A stretch of DNA of 27,705 nucleotides from JBDSTZ01 sp039927975. GTDB lineage: Bacteria; Pseudomonadota; Gammaproteobacteria; Burkholderiales; Burkholderiaceae_D. Each line of letters starts with the position of its first letter. Within the stretch, counting starts at the first letter, position 1. This document shows positions 15,487 to 23,756 of this stretch, one piece after another. Under the pieces are notes generated by a model. The model had not been told where the DNA came from. It worked only from the letters and a program-made list of their open reading frames with translations, and made no database searches. The stretch is taken from assembly GCA_039927975.1 (NCBI GenBank), contig JBDSTZ010000085.1:1-27705 (forward strand). The letters are read 5' to 3'. The position numbers were made by a program, and so were the translations under genes.

Positions 15487-16392
15487 TCAGCGCGCTTCCT
15501 GCCAGTCCGGCCTCTCGGCGAACCACGCCACCAGAAAATCGAGCATCGCGCGCAGCACGGCAGGCAGCTGCTGGCGCGATGTGTAGATGCCATGAATGCC
15601 CAGTTCCTGCGGCACGAATTCCGGCAACAATTCAATCAGTTCACCACGGGCGATCAAGGGCATGGCGCTGTAGCGCGGCTGCATCGCGATGCCGGCCCCC
15701 GCCACTGTCGCCGCCAGCAGCACCAGCGAATCGTTGGCGCTCAGCTTGCCGCTGACGGGAATCGCCACGATCTCGCCATCGCGCGCGAAATGCCATAGCT
15801 TCTTGCCGAAGTAGGAGTACGCGAGACAGTCATGCTCGCTCAATTCCTCCAGCCGGCCCGGCATGCCGCGCGCCTTCAGATACGCCGGCGCCGCGCACAC
15901 CACCGAGGCGCAGTCGGCCAGGTGGCGCGCGATCAGGTTCGGTTCGAGCGCGTTGGTGATGCGGATCGCAAGGTCGATGCGGTCCTCGACCAGGTTGACG
16001 GCCTGGTTGGTCAGCTGCAGATCGACGCGCGCCAGCGGGTGCTGTTCGAGAAAGCGCGTGACGGCTTCGGCGATGGTGGCGTGCCCGAGCGAGGGCGAGC
16101 AGCTGATGCGCAGCAAGCCGTGCGGCCCGTCGCCATCGGCGCGCTCGCCGGCCGGCATGGCGGCGGCCAGCGCCAGCAGGTCGCGGCAGCGCAGCAAGGT
16201 GTGCTCGCCGGCGTCGGTCAGGCTCAGGCGCCGCGTGCTGCGGTGCAGCAGCCTGGCCTCGGCCCACTGCTCCATCTGCGCCAGGTAGCGCGTGACCATC
16301 GCGCGCGACATGTCCAGCGCGTCGGCCGCCGCGATCATGCTGCCGCGCTCGGCGATGACGACGAATACCCGGGCGGCGGTGATTCTATCCAT
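15487..16392 (-). CDS. LysR-type transcriptional regulator
   Basis: A 301-residue protein with the N-terminal winged helix-turn-helix typical of the family (MDRITAARVFVVIAERGSMI, AAADALDMSRAMVTRYLAQMEQ) and a two-lobed effector-binding domain from about residue 90 (GLLRISCSPSLGHATI, VDLQLTNQAVNLVEDRIDLAIRI). VEDRIDLAIRIT is characteristic of the large group often annotated as CrgA-like regulators. It is divergent from the metallo-beta-lactamase-fold gene at 16496, and a dyad with T-N11-A form lies just before its start, so it probably regulates itself and that neighbour. It converges with the GH31 gene, with 31 bp between them. Confidence 0.93.
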   Translation of the reverse strand: MDRITAARVFVVIAERGSMIAAADALDMSRAMVTRYLAQMEQWAEARLLHRSTRRLSLTDAGEHTLLRCRDLLALAAAMPAGERADGDGPHGLLRISCSPSLGHATIAEAVTRFLEQHPLARVDLQLTNQAVNLVEDRIDLAIRITNALEPNLIARHLADCASVVCAAPAYLKARGMPGRLEELSEHDCLAYSYFGKKLWHFARDGEIVAIPVSGKLSANDSLVLLAATVAGAGIAMQPRYSAMPLIARGELIELLPEFVPQELGIHGIYTSRQQLPAVLRAMLDFLVAWFAERPDWQEAR

Positions 16393-16400
16393 GATTCGTT

Positions 16401-16420
16401 CGATTCATGCAATTGAATCG
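16401..16420. promoter_or_regulatory. LysR-type binding site
   Basis: CGATTCA (16401-16407) and TGAATCG (16414-16420) form a perfect inverted repeat with a 6-bp spacer. The inner part fits the T-N11-A rule for LysR regulators. It sits 9 bp upstream of the LysR gene start, in the 103-bp region shared with the divergent metallohydrolase gene. This position suits autoregulation together with control of the neighbour. Confidence 0.6.
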
Positions 16421-16495
16421 TCCAGTGTAGCCCATGTTTCTATCGGAAAATGCAATTTATCATGTATGCACATCATTACCTACTGGAGAAGAACC

Positions 16496-17362
16496 ATGAC
16501 CATCCGTTCACTGCTGTTTCCGTCCATGCTGGCTTTCGGCGTCGTCGCCAGCAGCGCCGCCGGCGCCGCGCCGCTTGAACTCGACGTGTTCAATCCCGGC
16601 GAGGCGGCGATCTTTCCGGTCGCCTCGGTGCTGGTCAAGGGCAAGCACGACGCCATCCTCGTCGACGCGCAATTTTCGCGTGGCGAAGCGCACAAGCTGG
16701 TCGAGCGCATCCGCGCCAGCGGCAAGCGCCTGACCACCATCTACATCAGCCATGGCGATCCGGATTTCTATTTCGGCCTCAACGTGGTGCAGGCGGCCTT
16801 CCCGGAAGCGAAAATCGTCGCCACCCCGGAAACGCTGGCGGCCATGCGCAAGAAGGCTGACGCCAAGGCGGCCTACTGGGGTCCTATCCTGAAAGACAAC
16901 GCGCCGAAAAAAATCGTCTATCCGACCGCGCTCGAAGGCAGGACGCTGACGCTGGAAGGCCAGACGCTGGCGATCGCCGGCGTGAACCCGGCGCGCAGCT
17001 ATGTGTGGATTCCGTCGATCAAGGCGGTGGTCGGCGGCGTGGTGCTGTTTAACAATCTGCACGTGTGGATGGCCGACACCCAGAGCGTCGAGTCGCGCAA
17101 GGAATGGCTGGCCACGCTCGACGGCATCGCCGCGCTGCATCCGACGACGGTGGTGCCTGGCCACTTCGCGCCCGGCACGCCGCTGACCCCGGCCAGCATC
17201 GACTACACCCGCGACTATGTCAGCCGCTTCGTCGACGCGACGGGCAAGGTGAAGAATTCGGCCGAGCTGATCTCGACCATGCAGGGCCTGTATCCGGCCG
17301 CCGGCATGCAGGGCGGCTTGCAGACCAGTGCAAAGGTGGCCACCGGCGAGATGAGCTGGTAA
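16496..17362 (+). CDS. MBL-fold metallohydrolase, exported
   Basis: A 288-residue protein starting MTIRSLLFPSMLAFGVVASS; GGAGAAG precedes the ATG. Residues 1 to about 24 form a Sec signal peptide ending SSAAGAA. The rest resembles the metallo-beta-lactamase fold: SVLVKGKHDAILVDAQFSRGEA, then ISHGDPDFYFG at the position of the usual HxHxDH motif, and VVPGHF near the C-terminus. The zinc motif is reduced to H-G-D-P-D, a form known in a subgroup of MBL-fold proteins, so metal content and activity are uncertain. The likely location is the periplasm. It is divergent from the LysR gene, which probably regulates it. The substrate cannot be assigned. Confidence 0.85.
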   Translation: MTIRSLLFPSMLAFGVVASSAAGAAPLELDVFNPGEAAIFPVASVLVKGKHDAILVDAQFSRGEAHKLVERIRASGKRLTTIYISHGDPDFYFGLNVVQAAFPEAKIVATPETLAAMRKKADAKAAYWGPILKDNAPKKIVYPTALEGRTLTLEGQTLAIAGVNPARSYVWIPSIKAVVGGVVLFNNLHVWMADTQSVESRKEWLATLDGIAALHPTTVVPGHFAPGTPLTPASIDYTRDYVSRFVDATGKVKNSAELISTMQGLYPAAGMQGGLQTSAKVATGEMSW

Positions 17363-17382
17363 GCCAAGGGGCACGGCAAAGG

Positions 17383-17415
17383 CGATGGCTTCGCCCCTGT
17401 CGGGTGCAGGTTTTT
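17383..17415 (+). terminator. Weak terminator-like structure after the MBL gene
   Basis: GGCGA/TCGCC forms a 5-bp hairpin near 17381-17395. It is followed by a short CCTG/CAGG hairpin that ends directly at a TTTTT run (17411-17415). The stems are short, so termination is only plausible. Confidence 0.3.
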
Positions 17416-17438
17416 CGCGGGCTAAACGCTGGCACCCG
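17401..17438. repeat. 7-bp inverted repeat between convergent genes
   Basis: CGGGTGC (17401-17407) and GCACCCG (17432-17438) are perfect complements; a nested CGCGGG/CCCGCG pair sits at 17416-17421 and 17435-17440. The interval 17363-17494 separates the MBL gene from the end of the nuclease-NTPase gene and holds no other gene. It could be a bidirectional terminator or the edge of an acquired segment. Confidence 0.4.
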
Positions 17439-17494
17439 CGCCAATCCCCGCCTTTACTTTGGCGTAACGCGCCCGAGGGGAAGACGGCGCGTCG

Positions 17495-20400
17495 TCAGTC
17501 AAAGTCGAATCTGAACCTGTCGGGATCGAACGGGCCGAATCGCTGTTCCAGGCGCGCTACCATCGCTTCGGCAAACGGGTCTTTCACCGGACGGTATTCC
17601 AGCTTTTCAAGCAATATGCTGAGCGTCGCGCCATCCTCGGCTTCAACCAACAGCGCGATCAAGTTGTCGCGAAATGCATGCACGTGGGGCGGCATCGAGG
17701 GCGAGGCGGTGCGCTCGCACGCCGCGTAGTAAATGAGGTAGGTCCTCACGCGGGCGTCCTTATCTGACGCGATCTCCTGGGCGAGGGGAGCAAACAATGC
17801 CAGCACCGGCTCAGGCTCGCAATCCAATTCGTACAAGATCAGTTCCAGGCCTTCTGCAACCGCCTTTCTCGCCTCGGTACTGCGCACCGTCGCCAGGCTG
17901 CGAATGAGTTCCGACAGCAGCGGCCACTGCGCCGCCGGGACAAAGGACGGATGAATGGCCCCCAGCGTGTCAAACGGCAGGTGGCCTGCCCTCATGTCGG
18001 AAAAAATGTTGCGCAACAGGTTTTCCGCATCAGGCTCGGACAACTTCACAAGCCACCAGATCTCCGACGCCTTCAACACCCTGAGCGCCCCAATCAGTTC
18101 CAGACGATGTGGTTTGCAATCCGAACACAACAGGCTGCAAAGCAGCAATTGACTTCGTGCGCCACGGCCAGCCTCGAAGGACAGCAGTTGTTCGACAACC
18201 AATTGCAGTTGCAACCGCTCGCCCGATGTCGGCAAGCGCCCTCCGTCAGCATAGGAAAATGATTGCCAAAGAAGGTCGGCGAACTCGTCGATAAGTTGCG
18301 GATCGGCGCGCACCTGGTCGAGCGCGTACAGCGCGAAGCCGCGCGGGTAGGCGAGCGCGAGCGAATACCACACATCCCGGCCATGGTCGCCCATCCTTCG
18401 ACAGCAATCGAAGGTCTGGGGCAAGGCAACAGCCGCCGCTTCCAGCATCAGTGCCTGCGCCACCCAATGACGCGCCGCGCTTGTCTTCTCTACCGCAAGT
18501 CGCTCCAGCAGCGGCAAACATTCGTCCGGATTGGTCCGAACCATACGACAAACTACCTCCGCCCACCGGGTGACAATACGGCCGCGCTCATTGTGATGCA
18601 GCCAGTACTTCCACTTCCAATCATATCGATCCTCGCCGTTGGCCAAGCGCATCAGCAGATCGAATTGCTCGGCCAGCGGCAAGCGCAGGTCATCGAGCAG
18701 TTCGCTGAGATTAGATGCTGGCAGCACCACATTGTTGCGATTCCAGGCATCGAAAATGCGGCATAAGTTCGGCACGTGCGCGGTGTGGTCGTCTACCTCA
18801 ATCATGATCCGGACGGCCAGCTCGAACCATTTACTAATTCCGCCCTGTATTTTCGGCAGCACCGCCTCTATCAGTGCTTCCAGCTCCCCGCGACTCTCAC
18901 GCAAGTGCGGTGACATCGCAATCGCGCCGAAGAAAACAGGATCATGTCGGCCTTTGGCAACCTCGTCCAGGGCGTTTCTCCAGTCGAGCCGCAAGCCGAG
19001 CAGATACTCGGCGATATCGTCGCTCGCTGGACGCAGCCCTTCACCGACGGAAATGAGAATATCGCACCGGTGCAGCTCGTCAATGACTTGCATTGTGGCC
19101 GGCGTGCAGTTGCGGAAATCATCGCCGCCGATAACGACATCGGCGGCGGCGACGAGCGCGCGACTCAGCTCTGCGAACGCCGCCCTCACTTGCGATTTTC
19201 CGAATTTGTGATCCAATTTAAGCTGCAGTTCGTGAACGCTGTGCGCCAGCAAACGCGCGCGGGTCACGTGGCCGCCGAGTTTTTCCTTGAGTTCCGAAAA
19301 CAAACGAATCAAGCCCGGTGTGCGTAGCGGGCGCTTCTGTAAGATGCTCGACGGCAGGCCATAGGCGGCATACATGGCTCTGGCAGCGTTCAGCGACAGC
19401 ATGCCCAGCTGCCGGTGCCATGGAGCCCGGATGTCCAAGCTGCTGTTTAGCATGGTCCATTCCTCGTTGCGCGAGATAAGCGCCAGCCGCAACGGTTTCC
19501 CATTCATAGCCTGTACGGTGTGATTGATCCAGTTCGGCAGACTCTCGCGTGCCGCCACCGGCGCCCGGTCAAGGCCGTCGATCAGCAAAAGGCGATTGGC
19601 GCAATCGAACCAGTCCCACACTGCTGCGGTCATGTCCGCACCGCTCAGCCCGGCAGGTATCGGATGCGCTTTGAGCAAGCGCGCAATTGTTTCGACGATA
19701 TGCATGTCCGAGGCAGACAAATCCTCGCCTCGGATCATCAACACTGGCCGGTCCGTCGGCGCCGACTCCAAGAGGTGTGCTGCCCATGCTGTCTTTCCGT
19801 GGCCCGTGCCGCCGGTCAGCACGAATACCTGCTTTCCGGAATCGAGAAACTGTGCGAATTCAGCCAGTAGGTCGACTGGCGCGACGTAGCTGGGATTGGC
19901 CAAATGGCCCGACCGCTGCAACTCGCCCAGAGCGCGGCCGGAGAATTGCTGAACAAGCCTGTCGACCTCGGCCACACCCGGCCGCACGCCAACATCGTCA
20001 GGGCTGCGAAAAAACCACCGTCGCACCAACGGTTGCTCACTCAAGCAACGGGATATGCTACTCGCGCCGTGGTGGTCGAACTGCAGCCGTTTGACAATGG
20101 CGATGACCTCACGCGCTTCATCGTCCTTCGTCTTCCCTGGCATGAGGGTCTTGAGTTCTTTTGTTCCTTTACGGGCGTCGGCAACGAATCGGGCCAGCTC
20201 CCCGGCGTTCAGAGCGAAATAGCGTTGCGGTTCCTTGAAGAATTCGCCGGCTTCCTTGGTCAGATCGCGCGCCGTCCACAGTTCGTAGCGAAATGTATCC
20301 GGGTCGGGCATGAAGTGCGGATTGCGTAACGCAAATAGCAGGAACTTGAACAGTTCGCGCAGTATCAGCGGCACGCCGATCGTGCTCGCGTAGCGTTTGC

Positions 20401-20665
20401 ACTGAATCACTCCAACCGGTGTTTCACCTGCGTACAGCACCACATCGCGGCCTTCGTCGGCCCCGTAAGGTAGCACCCGAGCCGAATCGTAGAATGACTG
20501 AGCGGCCACCTGCCCAATAACGAGCTCATGGGCGAGCAGTTCGAATTGCCTGTCGCTCAGCAACGTCAGGGGATACTCGCGGTCCTGTGTGACGTAGTGT
20601 GGTTTGACAGCAGCGCCGTCATGCAATTCCGCTTCAATGTCGGCCTGCTTGAGTGTGCTGAGCAT
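17495..20665 (-). CDS. Mrr-like nuclease-STAND NTPase, candidate Avs-type anti-phage protein (1056 aa)
   Basis: Residues about 36-135 form a PD-(D/E)xK restriction-endonuclease domain of Mrr type: the helix FELLAHELV with Glu42/Glu47, GADEGRDVVLY with Asp74, and GVIQCKRY with Gln88 and Lys90. Residues about 262-500 are a STAND/NACHT-like P-loop NTPase: Walker A LTGGTGHGKTAW (Lys291, Thr292) and Walker B LLLIDGLDR (Asp363, Asp366). From about 540 to the end the protein is Leu/Ala-rich and predicted helical, like the HEAT/TPR-type sensor part of STAND proteins. Nuclease-STAND-repeat order is the layout of Avs (AVAST) anti-phage proteins, which are activated by phage proteins and degrade DNA; this one is shorter than most. 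There is no signal peptide or partner gene. A sampled line inside it (18601-18660) has 32 G/C of 60, against 42 of 60 in a line of the GH31 gene, which hints at acquisition. The defence role is inference. Confidence 0.85.
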   Translation of the reverse strand: MLSTLKQADIEAELHDGAAVKPHYVTQDREYPLTLLSDRQFELLAHELVIGQVAAQSFYDSARVLPYGADEGRDVVLYAGETPVGVIQCKRYASTIGVPLILRELFKFLLFALRNPHFMPDPDTFRYELWTARDLTKEAGEFFKEPQRYFALNAGELARFVADARKGTKELKTLMPGKTKDDEAREVIAIVKRLQFDHHGASSISRCLSEQPLVRRWFFRSPDDVGVRPGVAEVDRLVQQFSGRALGELQRSGHLANPSYVAPVDLLAEFAQFLDSGKQVFVLTGGTGHGKTAWAAHLLESAPTDRPVLMIRGEDLSASDMHIVETIARLLKAHPIPAGLSGADMTAAVWDWFDCANRLLLIDGLDRAPVAARESLPNWINHTVQAMNGKPLRLALISRNEEWTMLNSSLDIRAPWHRQLGMLSLNAARAMYAAYGLPSSILQKRPLRTPGLIRLFSELKEKLGGHVTRARLLAHSVHELQLKLDHKFGKSQVRAAFAELSRALVAAADVVIGGDDFRNCTPATMQVIDELHRCDILISVGEGLRPASDDIAEYLLGLRLDWRNALDEVAKGRHDPVFFGAIAMSPHLRESRGELEALIEAVLPKIQGGISKWFELAVRIMIEVDDHTAHVPNLCRIFDAWNRNNVVLPASNLSELLDDLRLPLAEQFDLLMRLANGEDRYDWKWKYWLHHNERGRIVTRWAEVVCRMVRTNPDECLPLLERLAVEKTSAARHWVAQALMLEAAAVALPQTFDCCRRMGDHGRDVWYSLALAYPRGFALYALDQVRADPQLIDEFADLLWQSFSYADGGRLPTSGERLQLQLVVEQLLSFEAGRGARSQLLLCSLLCSDCKPHRLELIGALRVLKASEIWWLVKLSEPDAENLLRNIFSDMRAGHLPFDTLGAIHPSFVPAAQWPLLSELIRSLATVRSTEARKAVAEGLELILYELDCEPEPVLALFAPLAQEIASDKDARVRTYLIYYAACERTASPSMPPHVHAFRDNLIALLVEAEDGATLSILLEKLEYRPVKDPFAEAMVARLEQRFGPFDPDRFRFDFD

Positions 20666-20692
20666 GAATTGCCTGTTCCTTGGAAACGACCC

Positions 20693-20721
20693 AGATTAGC
20701 GAAAGGCAGCAAGATTGGCAA
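20693..20721 (-). promoter_or_regulatory. Candidate promoter of the nuclease-STAND gene
   Basis: On the minus strand TTGCCA (20721-20716) and TAATCT (20698-20693) are 17 bp apart. The -35 matches consensus at five of six positions, the -10 at only three. Transcription would begin about 20 nt before the ATG at 20665, leaving room for the AAGGA site. This suggests the gene has its own promoter rather than depending on the peptidase gene upstream. Confidence 0.4.
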
Positions 20722-20754
20722 TAGAGCAGCCTTGCGCCGCGCAGGTGATGGCGA

Positions 20755-20775
20755 CGCCGGATGTCGCGTCCGGCG
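20755..20775 (-). terminator. Hairpin after the S9 peptidase gene
   Basis: CGCCGGA (20755-20761) and TCCGGCG (20769-20775) form a perfect 7-bp GC-rich stem with a 7-nt loop, 10 bp past the stop codon of the S9 peptidase gene. No U-tract follows on the minus strand, so it may stabilise or attenuate the transcript rather than end it outright. It insulates the peptidase gene from the nuclease-STAND gene. Confidence 0.45.
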
Positions 20776-20784
20776 CAGCTTCTC

Positions 20785-22782
20785 TCATGGCTTGAGCAGA
20801 TAGGTCTTGAGGAAGTCGATCGAGGCGAAGAACTGATAGTCCGCATTCGCCTTCTTGATGAAGCCGTGGCCCTCGTCGTTGGCCGTCATGTACCACACCG
20901 GCGTGCCACTTTTCTTGATGGTGGCGACGATCTGGTCGGCTTCCTGGTAGGGCACACGCGGATCATTCTTGCCATGCACAACGAACAGCGGCTGCTTGAT
21001 CTTCGCCGCGTTGTTCACCGGCGCGATCTTTTCCATGAACTGGCGCATCGCCGGCTCGCGTTCGTCGCCGTATTCGACCCGCCGCAGCTCGCGCCGGTAG
21101 CTCTCGGTGCGTTCAAGGAAGGTGATGAAATTCGAAATGCCGACCACGTCGATCGAAGCGGCGATCCGGTCCGCATAGGTGGTCGACACCGCCAGCGTCA
21201 TATAGCCGCCGTAGCTGCCGCCCATCACCGCCACACGCGAGGCGTCCATGTCGGGCTGGGTGGCGATCCAGTCGAGCAACGCGCCGATGTCGCGCACCGA
21301 GTCTTCGCGCAGCATGCCGTTGTCGAGCTTAAGGAAGGACTTGCCATAGCCGCTGGAGCCGCGCACGTTTGGATAGATCAGCGTCACGCCCATCTGGTCC
21401 ATAAAGTAATTGCTGTTCTTTAAAAAGCCCGGCTGGAACTGCGACTCGGGGCCGCCGTGAATATTGATCACCACCGGCCGCTTGCCTGGGAATTTGGCCG
21501 CCGGCGCGCGGTACACGAAACCCGAAATCATGCGCTCGTCAAACGACTTCCAGCGCGCCAGGCTTGGCTCGACGAACTTGCCGGCGTCGACCGCCGTCGC
21601 CTCGTGCGTGGTCCAGCGCGTGACGGCGCTGCTCGTCGCATCGACGCTGTAGACTTCCGAAGGGCTGGTCGCCGAGGCCAGCGACAGGCCGACGTGGCGG
21701 CTGTCCTTGTGCCATTCGAGCGCGCCGATCACCCCCAGCGGCAGCCTGGGCGCGGGCAGCAGCTTGTGGTCGGCGGTGCGCATCAGGCGCAGCACATTGC
21801 TGCCCTCCTCGTTGACCACGAAGGCGATCAGTTTGCCGTCATCCGACAGGGCGAACGATTCGATGTCCCAGTTGATCTCTGGCGTAAGCACGGTCGGCTT
21901 GCCGCTGGCCAGGTCAATATACGTGAGGCGGTTGAATTCGGCGCCGCGGTCGCTCACCGTGTACAGACCCTTGCCGTCGCGGCTGAACACCGGTCCGCCG
22001 TAGGTGACAGTTTCTTCGCCGTTCTTGCCAGCGTTCTTGCCGGTGATCCGGCGCGACTTGCCGCTGGCAACGTCTATCAGCCACAGATAGCTTTCCGTGG
22101 CCGAGACGTATTGGGTGTAGACCAGCTGCTTGTCGTCCGGCGAAAAATGACAGTCGCCCCAGCCGCCGCCGGGCAGTTCGGCCAGCACGCGCGCCGCCTC
22201 GGGCTTGAGCGGGTCGGCGATCCGCACGGTCGACGCGATCTTGTCGGCCGAACCCTGGCGGTTGACCGGCACGCTCACGTACACGATTCGTCCGCTCGTG
22301 GTCGACCAGGCCAGGTCTTGCACGCGCTGATTGTCGGGCGTGACGGCGACGGCCTCGCCGCCGCCCGCGTCGCGCCGGTAGTAGCGGAACACCTCGTTGC
22401 CGCCGATATCCTTCTTGAAGAGGTAGAACTTGCCCTTGAGCGGCTCGTAACTGGCGGCGCGCACGGTGTCCGGGTAGTCGGTCAACAGTTCGAGCGGCGC
22501 GCCGGGCTTGGCAATCCGGAACAGCTGGGCGGTATTGCTGTGGCGCCGCAGCAGCAGCATTTCCCGCCTGGCGGGATGCCAGCCGGCCAGCAGGGTCGGC
22601 TTGAATTCGCCGTATTTGGCCAGCTCGGCGGCCACGCTGGCGCGCACCGGCGGCACGTTGTCAAGCACCATCGCGGCCGGCGGCGGGAACACCGGTTCTT
22701 GCGCGAAGGCGGGACCACTTGTGGCGGCCAATAGGGTCAGGGCGGCCAGGCATAGGCGGCACGCGCGACGGTTGTCACTCAT
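20785..22782 (-). CDS. Secreted S9 family (prolyl-oligopeptidase type) peptidase
   Basis: I place the start at 22780-22782 (MSDNRRACRLCLAALTLLAA), preceded by GAGGAG at 7 nt; the frame is open for 77 more codons upstream, but these read as untranslated sequence. A Sec signal peptide ends at PAFA-QEP, so the 665-residue protein is exported. Residues about 45-400 show beta-propeller-like repeats (FSPDDKQLVYTQYVS, FSRDGKGLYTVSDRG). The C-terminal alpha/beta hydrolase carries the triad Ser523 (MGGSYGGYMTL), Asp607 (HGKNDPRVPYQEAD) and His639 (DEGHGFIKK). This is the S9 dipeptidyl-/acylaminoacyl-peptidase layout; it should cleave short peptides in the periplasm or outside. It stands alone on the minus strand, followed by a hairpin. 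Confidence 0.95.
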   Translation of the reverse strand: MSDNRRACRLCLAALTLLAATSGPAFAQEPVFPPPAAMVLDNVPPVRASVAAELAKYGEFKPTLLAGWHPARREMLLLRRHSNTAQLFRIAKPGAPLELLTDYPDTVRAASYEPLKGKFYLFKKDIGGNEVFRYYRRDAGGGEAVAVTPDNQRVQDLAWSTTSGRIVYVSVPVNRQGSADKIASTVRIADPLKPEAARVLAELPGGGWGDCHFSPDDKQLVYTQYVSATESYLWLIDVASGKSRRITGKNAGKNGEETVTYGGPVFSRDGKGLYTVSDRGAEFNRLTYIDLASGKPTVLTPEINWDIESFALSDDGKLIAFVVNEEGSNVLRLMRTADHKLLPAPRLPLGVIGALEWHKDSRHVGLSLASATSPSEVYSVDATSSAVTRWTTHEATAVDAGKFVEPSLARWKSFDERMISGFVYRAPAAKFPGKRPVVINIHGGPESQFQPGFLKNSNYFMDQMGVTLIYPNVRGSSGYGKSFLKLDNGMLREDSVRDIGALLDWIATQPDMDASRVAVMGGSYGGYMTLAVSTTYADRIAASIDVVGISNFITFLERTESYRRELRRVEYGDEREPAMRQFMEKIAPVNNAAKIKQPLFVVHGKNDPRVPYQEADQIVATIKKSGTPVWYMTANDEGHGFIKKANADYQFFASIDFLKTYLLKP

Positions 22783-23009
22783 CTTGAGACTCCTCTTGTG
22801 GGGGAAATAAAGCGGCTCAAGTATTGCACAGTGTCGCGACATACGGTCGTCGTCGGGGGCGCTGCCGTATTCAAGTCGTGGGCACCGATTCTTGCCAGTT
22901 TTTAAATATGTGTGCGTGACGCGCAAGGAAATGGCAGCGTGCGCGACGCAATTGCCCGCCGAACTTTGCCATCCCGGGCACCCGCGCCACAGCCGGCGCG
23001 CGCAGTCGT
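22783..23009. other. 227-bp spacer upstream of the S9 peptidase gene
   Basis: No gene is supported here. It must hold the peptidase promoter, but I see no clear -35/-10 pair. A perfect 10-bp palindrome, TGTCGCGACA, lies at 22832-22841, about 50 bp before the start codon, and an AT-rich patch (TTTTTAAATATG) lies near 22900. Confidence 0.4.
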
Positions 23010-23756
23010 TCAACGCCCTTCCCGCCCTTCGCGCTCCAGCGCAAGCGTGCGGATATCGTTGAACATCACCTCCGGCATCAGATAGGCGGTGCTGTAGATC
23101 TCGCGCACCTGGCCTTGCGGGTCGATCAGAAACACTTTCAGCATGTGATGAAACAGCCGCGTCGCGCGGCCCTTATCGTCGCGCTGCACCGCCACGTCCT
23201 GACCGAAATCGTCGATGATCGGCTTGAGCTCGTCGACCGAGCGGCTGGTGAGAAAATGCCAGCGCGGCGCGCCGGCTTCGTCGGCCAGCTTGCCGGCATA
23301 GCGCAGCATCGCTTCGGGCGTGTCGTTGGTCGGATCGAAGGACATGCTCACCAGCCGCACCCGCCGCGCCAGCAAGGGATCGGCCGCCACCTTCTCGCGC
23401 ACGCTCGTGAAGGTGCAAAACGCCAGCGGACAGCCGATCGGGTCGACGCAATAGGTGTAGATGAAGCCGAGCAGCGTGATCTTGTCGGTGGTGAAGTTGG
23501 CCAGCGCTTGCGCGCGGCCGCGTTCGTCGAGCACCGTGCCCTTGGGGACCTTCTGGATCCGTTCGAGCTGATAACTGCCGGGCGCCGGCGCGACGAATTG
23601 CTGCAGCGGCGCCGACGGCAGCGTGTCGCCGGTGCCGGCGTGCGCCGTGGCCGCCGCCACCAGGCACACCAGCACGCCCACCGTCACCCAGTGCCAGCGG
23701 CGCGCGCGCGCCAGCTGGCGCTCAACGCGCCGCCGCAAGGCGTGCTCCGCTGCCAT
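23010..23756 (-). CDS. SCO1/SenC family copper/thiol protein, partner of methanethiol oxidase
   Basis: A 248-residue protein. Residues 22-40 (HWVTVGVLVCLVAAATAHA) are a signal peptide or membrane anchor after a long basic start. A thioredoxin-like SCO domain follows: ITLLGFIYTYCVDPIGCPLA with Cys103 and Cys109, MSFDPTNDTPEAMLRYAG, and the conserved His in LFHHMLKVFLIDPQG. SCO proteins deliver copper or act as thiol reductases in the periplasm. The usual CxxxC motif is CxxxxxC here. The start overlaps the end of the mtoX gene by 35 bp, so the two are probably translated together. SCO genes next to mtoX are known in methanethiol-oxidising bacteria, where a role in copper loading is proposed. 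The exact start is uncertain because no good ribosome site precedes the ATG. Confidence 0.9.
   Translation of the reverse strand: MAAEHALRRRVERQLARARRWHWVTVGVLVCLVAAATAHAGTGDTLPSAPLQQFVAPAPGSYQLERIQKVPKGTVLDERGRAQALANFTTDKITLLGFIYTYCVDPIGCPLAFCTFTSVREKVAADPLLARRVRLVSMSFDPTNDTPEAMLRYAGKLADEAGAPRWHFLTSRSVDELKPIIDDFGQDVAVQRDDKGRATRLFHHMLKVFLIDPQGQVREIYSTAYLMPEVMFNDIRTLALEREGREGR

Noticed and set aside
22783..23013. N-terminal extension of the S9 peptidase to 23013
   Set aside because: The internal ATG at 22782 has a strong ribosome site and is followed at once by a signal peptide, which would be buried in the longer form.
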